Shown here: positions 1-3,535 of the stretch, piece by piece | How positions within the stretch are numbered: the first letter of the stretch is position 1 | Layout: each line of letters opens with the position of its first letter | NCBI GenBank assembly: GCA_023300205.1 | Contig: JALZVD010000228.1 | Coordinates: 1 to 5,697, forward strand | DNA from: Akkermansiaceae bacterium | GTDB lineage: Bacteria > Verrucomicrobiota > Verrucomicrobiia > Verrucomicrobiales > Akkermansiaceae | Length of the DNA stretch: 5,697 nt | Direction of reading: 5' to 3' | Position numbers and translations under genes: made by a program | The notes under the pieces: generated by a model | Databases searched by the model: none | What the model saw: the letters and a program-made list of their open reading frames with translations, nothing else | What the model was told of the DNA's origin: nothing

Positions 1-240
1 GAGGTTCACGAAGAGCCTCAGATTGAGGAAGACGACAAGACCGACTACCAGTGGGTCTTCCAAAAAGTGAACATGGAGAAAGCCGATGAGCTTCGCAAAG
101 AGGATAAGGAGTTCATCTCCCGCATCCGCGATGAGAAGCGTAAGGCCCACCGTGCCCAAGTTAAAGCCCGATTCAACAGCGGTGAACTCCTTGGAACCTC
201 TGGTAAGGGAGGCGACACCGAGGTCATTGATGTTGTCTAA
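1..240 (+). CDS. Unrecognised charged protein, 3' end only
   Basis: The reading frame is open from the first base of the window and stops at TAA 238-240, giving the last 79 residues of a protein whose start lies upstream. I do not recognise the family. The visible part is very rich in Glu, Asp, Lys and Arg: an acidic stretch (EVHEEPQIEEDD) is followed by a mixed-charge region (about residues 24-58) with the look of a long helix or coiled coil, then a Gly/Ser-rich turn (GTSGKGG) and an acidic/hydrophobic end (TEVIDVV). No membrane segment or cysteine cluster is seen. Codons are mostly C- or G-ending, as in the genes downstream. An acidic, possibly flexible C-terminus is common in phage DNA-binding or scaffold-like proteins, but nothing here fixes a function. 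Confidence 0.85.
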   Translation, partial: EVHEEPQIEEDDKTDYQWVFQKVNMEKADELRKEDKEFISRIRDEKRKAHRAQVKARFNSGELLGTSGKGGDTEVIDVV

Positions 241-316
241 TTTCTGTCAAGAATACAAACGAGAGGGGAGCGCATTCTTTAATCACGCTCATTAACTTCC
301 CACCAGGAACAGACCA
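241..316. other. Intergenic spacer, no clear signal
   Basis: This 76-base gap is the second largest in the window. It holds two weak overlapping inverted repeats: GAGCG 268-272 with CGCTC 286-290, and TTAAT 279-283 with ATTAA 291-295. TTTAAT at 278-283 resembles a -10 box but no -35 partner is seen at normal spacing. AGGA at 305-308 is a plausible ribosome binding site for the next gene. I see no terminator. Confidence 0.5.
305..308 (+). promoter_or_regulatory. Likely ribosome binding site for the 353-aa gene
   Basis: AGGA lies 8 bases before ATG 317. It is the only convincing Shine-Dalgarno match in the window and supports 317 as the start of the 353-aa gene. Confidence 0.5.
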
Positions 317-1378
317 ATGATTTTCCCAAGCATCCACGGCCCCGGCGAAAGCCTCGGGACCCCCAAGACAGACCTCCTAGATTTGACGATCTCGCAGGTC
401 TCGCCCCAAGACAAGGAGTCCCTCCTCACCCTTTCAATGGCTCGCGAGGAGGCCCACAACAGGGCCCTTCAGCAAGTTACCGAAGTTCTGGCCCTAGCTT
501 ACAAAGGCAAAGCCCCTGTTTGGGTTTGCCACTTTCTCGCCCAGTTCGCCCTCACGAACGACCTAACAAAACCGGAAGAGTTTAGGAAAAGCCCGGCGTT
601 CAAGCTCATACTTCTGGCCTGTGAGACAGGGACTTCATTTTGGAATCTCCAGTTCTCCCTAGCTTCTTGGCACTTTCGTCGTCAACTCGCCCTCCTCCCT
701 TTCCTCAACCCTCTCAGGGAGACTCCAATGGAGGGGCACCAAGAGAAGTTCCTCAAAGAGGCTACCCAGTTTCTTCGAGGGCTCTTAGACCAGTTGGCAG
801 CATTGAAGGGCGACCAAGCCTTTGGCTTCCCCAAGGGCGAAGTCGCTGCCCTCTTCGCCCGCATCCAGCAACTCTACCCGCCCTGCCCCGGAGTGTCTTC
901 CGACCACGAAGTTCTAGCGAACGGCCTAGGGCTCGCACTGGAGGAAGCCACCCGCCAGTTTGAAGGTAGCCGCTGGGTTTTTGAGGCTCTCCAGTGCAAC
1001 GTCACCGAGGCCAACAGCCGTGCGAAACACGACCTTCTGTGGAAGGCCGACCGCATCTCTTGGCGCAGGGTTCTCGATGTTGCCGCAGAAGCTACGGCTA
1101 AGACAGCGGCGGCGGCAATTACTAAGCTTTGTCAGGACCTAAGTTTGCGGGTCCATCAAGACCAGCTTCCTACGTCCCTTCCTCCCCTGCAAGAGGTCTT
1201 GGCCGACTATAAAAGCCTCGGCTATATGAACGGCTGGGGCGAAAGCACCCCGGAACTTTTGCAGAAGGCCCGAGACTTGTTCTTGCCCGTAAAGAACATT
1301 CATTCAAGCGACACAGGTGGCCAAGAAGTTTGGGCCTGTCATCACCTCAAATTCTTCTACCGTGTAGATTGCAGCTAG
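317..1378 (+). CDS. Unrecognised 353-aa protein
   Basis: ATG 317 is preceded at good spacing by AGGA, and the frame runs to TAG 1376-1378. I do not recognise the family. The sequence appears soluble and mostly helical, with many Leu, Ala, Glu and Lys residues; an Ala-rich helix (residues about 256-267) contains AEATAKTAAAA. Aromatic and hydrophobic clusters occur around residues 66-76 and 105-130, but they are broken by charged residues (SWHFRRQ) and do not look like clear membrane spans. Several cysteines are scattered with no metal-binding spacing that I can see. The protein ends in a Cys/His/aromatic stretch (WACHHLKFFYRVDCS). The next gene begins one base after the stop, so the two are probably cotranscribed and translationally coupled. 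Good codon use throughout and a full-length frame make it a real gene; its role is unknown. Confidence 0.85.
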   Translation: MIFPSIHGPGESLGTPKTDLLDLTISQVSPQDKESLLTLSMAREEAHNRALQQVTEVLALAYKGKAPVWVCHFLAQFALTNDLTKPEEFRKSPAFKLILLACETGTSFWNLQFSLASWHFRRQLALLPFLNPLRETPMEGHQEKFLKEATQFLRGLLDQLAALKGDQAFGFPKGEVAALFARIQQLYPPCPGVSSDHEVLANGLGLALEEATRQFEGSRWVFEALQCNVTEANSRAKHDLLWKADRISWRRVLDVAAEATAKTAAAAITKLCQDLSLRVHQDQLPTSLPPLQEVLADYKSLGYMNGWGESTPELLQKARDLFLPVKNIHSSDTGGQEVWACHHLKFFYRVDCS

Positions 1379-1379
1379 C

Positions 1380-1730
1380 ATGGCCCTCGATCCTTACGTC
1401 CGAAAACTTCATCCGGGAAATCGTTTCCGGTTGATGTTCGGCCAATCACTTTTACCACAAGATAATATGCCTAAAGACCCAAATAAACCAAAGACACTAC
1501 CCCAAGCCAATAAGCTTGAACGCACCGGAACCTACGCCGGAGAGCTTGAGAGCCTCCGAGGGGCCGAAGCCACAACCCGCGAGTCACACCTTAACCCCAA
1601 GGTGGTTTTCGCCAAATTCAAGGACCCCAAACTGAAGCTCTGGGATAAAGAGATCGGTGCTAACTGGCATCCTCTTCTTGCTTCGGATTTCACCTATCAA
1701 GAAGATGTCGTCGCAGAAACCCCTAGCTAA
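1380..1730 (+). CDS. Unrecognised 116-aa basic protein (start uncertain)
   Basis: The frame runs from ATG 1380 to TAA 1728-1730. ATG 1380 is one base after the previous stop, which favours coupled translation, but no Shine-Dalgarno is present. In-frame alternatives are ATG 1434 and ATG 1467; the last would give an 87-aa protein beginning MPKDPNKPKT, with an A/T-rich lead (AAGATAAT), and is a serious rival. The protein is hydrophilic, with a Lys/Pro-rich stretch near residues 30-42, a charged middle, and a C-terminal part with Trp and aromatic residues (LKLWDKEIGANWHP) ending in an acidic tail. No known domain is evident. The 3' end overlaps the next gene by 26 bases. It is probably a small phage accessory protein of unknown function. 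Confidence 0.7.
   Translation: MALDPYVRKLHPGNRFRLMFGQSLLPQDNMPKDPNKPKTLPQANKLERTGTYAGELESLRGAEATTRESHLNPKVVFAKFKDPKLKLWDKEIGANWHPLLASDFTYQEDVVAETPS
1413..1430 (+). repeat. Short inverted repeat near the 5' end of the 116-aa gene
   Basis: CCGG 1413-1416 pairs with CCGG 1427-1430, and AAA 1418-1420 with TTT 1424-1426, leaving G1417 bulged and a three-base loop. It has no T-tract, so it is not a terminator. It lies between two possible starts (1380 and 1467) and could influence which is used, or be a coding coincidence. Confidence 0.3.
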
Positions 1731-1917
1731 AACAGACGCTTACAAAGGCTTTACTTTAGCCTGTGAGTTTGAAGGCCAAGAGATAGCTATTGTTGGGTCA
1801 ACAGTTCCGCATGTGAAGAAAGTCTTCCTTGCACTATTCCCTAAAGGGGACTTTGACCGCAGCATGGTAGTCTCTGCCGTAGTCACGCCTGCCAAGATTT
1901 CAATTTCCAAAAAATAA
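1705..1917 (+). CDS. Unrecognised 70-aa small protein
   Basis: I chose ATG 1705 (protein begins MSSQKPLAKT), which overlaps the previous gene by 26 bases; the only earlier ATG in frame, at 1657, would overlap by 74 bases and add a hydrophobic leader (MLTGILFLLRI) that looks like out-of-frame translation. The stop is TAA 1915-1917. The protein has alternating hydrophobic residues suggesting beta strands (FTLACEFEGQEIAIVGS, SMVVSAVVTPAKISI) around a central helix (HVKKVFLALF), and a basic end (SKK). This is a plausible small alpha/beta fold, but I do not recognise it. It lies 15 bases before thyX and is likely in the same transcript. AAGAAG directly abuts the ATG and is too close to be a good ribosome binding site, so translation may depend on the upstream gene. 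Confidence 0.6.
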   Translation: MSSQKPLAKTDAYKGFTLACEFEGQEIAIVGSTVPHVKKVFLALFPKGDFDRSMVVSAVVTPAKISISKK

Positions 1918-1932
1918 CTCAACCTACAAATC

Positions 1933-2826
1933 ATGAAAGACAACATCACCGTTCAAATCGTCGCCGACTCCGTAAACCCCGGAGACCAGCGTATCACCTC
2001 ATTCCTTCTCACTTACCCTCGGTTCATCCACTCGGAGTTGATGACTCACCGGATGTTTAGCCGCAACGCTGCTTCCTCCAGAGCGATCCCGATCTCCAAA
2101 GTCCGTAAACAGGTTTGGGGAGACCCAGCCTACCCAGAACGGTGGGGCACCAACGGCAGGGGAATGCAGGATCACGGGACCCATAAGAAGCCGAAACTGT
2201 GTCTCGCCATCTGGCGGTTTGCAGCAAAGGGGGCATGTGTAGCTTCTTGGGCACTGGAAAAACTTGGCCTCCATAAGCAAATCGTCAACCGGGTCCTTGA
2301 ACCTTTCAGCCGGATCACAACACTGGTGACAGCCACTTGCTTCGACAACTTCTTTAAACTCCGGGCGCACAAAGACGCCCAACCAGAGTTCCAGGTCCTC
2401 GCTTACAAAATGCTCGCAGCTTTTCTCGCGAACCAGCCGGAACCGCTCCGCGACGGAGAATGGCACATGCCTTTCGCACCCCGGTGGCAGGGGCAAGATA
2501 ACGAAGACCCAGAGCCCTTCCAAGTTTCCGATGAAGACAGGTTGGTTCAGTCGGTCGCATCCTGCGCCAGGACCAGTTATACGACGCACGACAAAGAGCA
2601 TTCTTGGGAGAAGCAGAAACAGCTTGTCGAGATGCTCGCAACCAGCGGCCATTGGTCTCCTTTCGAGCATCAAGCGCGAGCGATACCCAAAATCAAAAGG
2701 AGCAACAACTTCGTAGGCGGCTGGTATCAGTATCGTCAATCAAAAGAGTATAGCTTGAGTCGTAGCAAGCCCCCTATCGACCTGAAGCAACTCCTCGAAG
2801 CTAAACCGGACTGGGTCCGACTCTAG
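1933..2826 (+). CDS. thyX: Flavin-dependent thymidylate synthase, permuted motif order
   Basis: ThyX enzymes make dTMP from dUMP using methylene-tetrahydrofolate, FAD and NADPH in the cytoplasm. Three hallmark blocks are visible. Residues 38-50 (THRMFSRNAASSR) match the signature RHRx7S, with H39, R40 and S48 kept and the first Arg replaced by Thr. Residues 120-157 match the dUMP-binding and C-terminal core of typical ThyX, including NFFKLRAHKDAQPEF (139-153). Residues 211-248 contain CARTSY and, after a helix, GHWSPFEHQA. In typical ThyX the A.R.S / GHxTPFEH block comes first, before RHR; here it is last, so the motif order is circularly permuted. Residues 262-269 (GGWYQYRQ) follow it. Length (297 aa) is longer than the roughly 220-250 aa usual for the family. 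No Shine-Dalgarno precedes ATG 1933. The stop TAG is two bases before the next ATG. I am very sure of the family; activity is inferred. Confidence 0.93.
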   Translation: MKDNITVQIVADSVNPGDQRITSFLLTYPRFIHSELMTHRMFSRNAASSRAIPISKVRKQVWGDPAYPERWGTNGRGMQDHGTHKKPKLCLAIWRFAAKGACVASWALEKLGLHKQIVNRVLEPFSRITTLVTATCFDNFFKLRAHKDAQPEFQVLAYKMLAAFLANQPEPLRDGEWHMPFAPRWQGQDNEDPEPFQVSDEDRLVQSVASCARTSYTTHDKEHSWEKQKQLVEMLATSGHWSPFEHQARAIPKIKRSNNFVGGWYQYRQSKEYSLSRSKPPIDLKQLLEAKPDWVRL

Positions 2827-2828
2827 CG

Positions 2829-3125
2829 ATGACTGACGGAGAAGCGCAACGGCTCATGATGCAGGACGAGGACTATCTGGAGTATCTCTCAACGGATCTT
2901 TTGGTTCCTCATTACATGATCCATTGCTACCTCTACTACGAACTAGGAAGCGCAATAATCTCCGATCACGTATTCGATGCGCTAGCAAAGCGTCTCTATA
3001 ACGAGTGGGAGAATGCGAGGCACCACCACCGTGAACTTATCGACAAAGAAGCCCTCCTCTCTGGAGGTAACTATTTGAAATACCCTCTTAGGGTTCAAAA
3101 GTCCGCCGAAAGTTTATGGAGATAA
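2829..3125 (+). CDS. 98-aa protein resembling DNA ligase Ia (NMN-binding) domain
   Basis: ATG 2829 is two bases after the thyX stop and the gene ends at TAA 3123-3125; the two are surely cotranscribed. Residues 36-52 (YYELGSAIISDHVFDAL) follow the pattern of domain Ia of NAD-dependent DNA ligase. Against E. coli LigA (YHVMDAPEIPDAEYD, recalled) spacing is identical: Y36, D46 and D50 match Tyr22, Asp32 and Asp36, while His23 is replaced by Y37 and Tyr35 by F49. Before it lies a helix (VPHYMIHCYLYY) and after it a helix with a His-rich turn (ARHHHRELID) and a conserved-looking end (YLKYPLRVQKSAESL). There is no room for the adenylation domain, so it is not a ligase by itself. It might bind a nicotinamide nucleotide, or have kept the fold for another purpose. 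The role is unknown. Confidence 0.82.
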   Translation: MTDGEAQRLMMQDEDYLEYLSTDLLVPHYMIHCYLYYELGSAIISDHVFDALAKRLYNEWENARHHHRELIDKEALLSGGNYLKYPLRVQKSAESLWR

Positions 3126-3206
3126 CTGCTTGACTCCCTTATTCCCCTGATTAGATTTACCCGGTCTGGCACTGCTTCTAGTAGAGTCTGTCATCCTGGT
3201 CTAATT
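3126..3206 (+). other. Non-coding regulatory spacer before the terminator
   Basis: There is no open frame of useful length here. ATTAGA 3150-3155 pairs with TCTAAT 3200-3205, and CCGG 3161-3164 can pair with CTGG 3196-3199 (one G-T pair), so the region could fold into a long imperfect hairpin. Tested as a tRNA it fails: there is no T-loop or acceptor stem. Confidence 0.5.
3130..3157 (+). promoter_or_regulatory. Candidate promoter upstream of the terminator
   Basis: TTGACT 3130-3135 (5 of 6 to the sigma-70 -35 consensus) is followed after 16 bases by TAGATT 3152-3157 (4 of 6 to TATAAT). The same bases also fit the Bacteroidota pattern of TTG and TAnnTTT separated by 19 bases. Transcription would begin near 3164 and meet the terminator within about 75 bases. 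No experiment supports it; the spacing and position are the evidence. Confidence 0.4.
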
Positions 3207-3238
3207 GAGGGGAGCCTGTAATGGGCTCCCCTCTTTTT
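3164..3238 (+). ncRNA. Possible small RNA or leader between promoter and terminator
   Basis: If the promoter-like element just upstream is active, its transcript would be about 75 bases, contain no reading frame of more than a few codons, and end at a strong terminator hairpin. It could be a small regulatory RNA or an attenuator leader. It does not match any RNA family I recognise. The alternative is that only read-through transcripts from thyX are terminated here and the promoter is a chance match. Confidence 0.2.
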
Positions 3239-3247
3239 ATCTAATTG
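3200..3247 (+). repeat. Direct repeat TCTAATTG flanking the terminator
   Basis: TCTAATTG occurs at 3200-3207 and again at 3240-3247, on either side of the terminator, and its inverse core ATTAGA occurs at 3150-3155. These could be binding sites for a regulator, or leftovers of a small duplication. Confidence 0.35.
3207..3238 (+). terminator. Rho-independent terminator
   Basis: GAGGGGAGCC 3207-3216 pairs perfectly with GGCTCCCCTC 3224-3233 across a seven-base gap (T3217 and G3223 may also pair), followed at once by TTTTT 3234-3238. This is a textbook GC-rich terminator pointing along +, ending the transcript that carries thyX and the ligase-Ia-like gene. Confidence 0.92.
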
Positions 3248-3251
3248 GATA

Positions 3252-3280
3252 TTGACTCAGCCCTCTTTAACAATTTCAAT
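3252..3280 (+). promoter_or_regulatory. Candidate promoter for the HTH and primase-helicase genes
   Basis: TTGACT 3252-3257 is followed after 17 bases by TTCAAT 3275-3280 (4 of 6 to TATAAT). It lies after the terminator, where a new promoter is needed for the downstream genes. The seven bases TTGACTC are the same as at the upstream candidate (3130-3136). A start near 3287 would leave only a few untranslated bases before ATG 3293, which fits the lack of a Shine-Dalgarno there. Confidence 0.35.
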
Positions 3281-3292
3281 CCTCTCTACCAG

Positions 3293-3523
3293 ATGCCAAA
3301 AAAGACTACGACCCCAACCCCGACGCCCTCAATGGAGGACCGACTCAAGATCCTGATTAAAGAATCAGGGTTGAGCCTCCGAGACATCGCCACCGGAATT
3401 TCTACCGAGGGAGGCGACCCCTACCTCCCCCTCCAAAGGTGGCTTCGTGGGCGTAACAAGTCCCTCAAATTGAGCCTCGGTGAAAGCCTGTGGGAATACT
3501 TCACAGGTCAGAAATTCCAGTAG
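3293..3523 (+). CDS. Small helix-turn-helix DNA-binding protein (Cro/CI-like)
   Basis: ATG 3293 is the first ATG in the frame; a TTG at 3245 would add 16 residues overlapping the promoter-like region and is less likely. The 76-aa product begins with a Lys/Thr/Pro tail (MPKKTTTPTPTPS), then has the pattern of a lambda-repressor-like fold: helix 1 (EDRLKILIKESG, 15-26), LSLRDIATGIS (27-37) as the first helix of the turn, and LQRWLRGRNKSLKLSLGESL (47-66), resembling the typical 'LsrflRG...lsl.tl..L' block of XRE proteins. Between the two HTH helices there is an extra Gly/Pro segment (EGGDPY), longer than usual. It is likely a DNA-binding regulator, probably acting nearby. It ends at TAG 3521-3523, 12 bases before and in the same frame as the primase-helicase gene. 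No Shine-Dalgarno is seen. Confidence 0.75.
   Translation: MPKKTTTPTPTPSMEDRLKILIKESGLSLRDIATGISTEGGDPYLPLQRWLRGRNKSLKLSLGESLWEYFTGQKFQ
3352..3369 (+). repeat. Perfect 7-bp inverted repeat inside the HTH gene
   Basis: CCTGATT 3352-3358 and AATCAGG 3363-3369 are perfect inverted copies around AAAG. The octamer CCTGATTA also occurs at 3146-3153, overlapping the -10 of the upstream promoter candidate. It may be an operator for the HTH protein, or chance within coding sequence. Confidence 0.35.
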
Positions 3524-3535
3524 CCCCCGCAGCCT

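Noticed and set aside
233..283. Promoter in the first spacer
   Set aside because: TTGTCT 233-238 and TACAAA 254-259 are only 15 apart, and TTTAAT 278-283 has no -35 partner; the matches are too weak.
378..385. TAGATTTG matching the Bacteroidota -7 element
   Set aside because: It lies inside the 353-aa coding region and no TTG-type -33 element is at the proper distance.
640..963. 107-aa + strand frame inside the 353-aa gene
   Set aside because: Its product is rich in Pro, Ser and Arg, typical of a shadow frame, and it is nested in a longer frame with a good ribosome binding site.
1999..2739. Long antisense open frame (246 aa) opposite thyX
   Set aside because: It lies entirely within a gene with clear ThyX motifs on the + strand; C-ending codon preference leaves the opposite strand poor in stops. 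Its translation resembles no known protein.
3126..3206. Possible tRNA in the structured spacer
   Set aside because: There is no T-loop consensus, no seven-base acceptor stem and no suitable anticodon arm; the stem found is interrupted.
3245..3292. TTG start for the HTH gene
   Set aside because: It would place coding sequence over the promoter-like region right after the terminator and add 16 residues outside the HTH pattern; ATG 3293 is simpler.
1376..3523. Reassigned TAG codon (as in some phages)
   Set aside because: Genes end in both TAA and TAG at natural places, each TAG is followed closely by another gene start, and no frame contains internal TAG codons. Only occasional read-through at 3521 remains worth testing.
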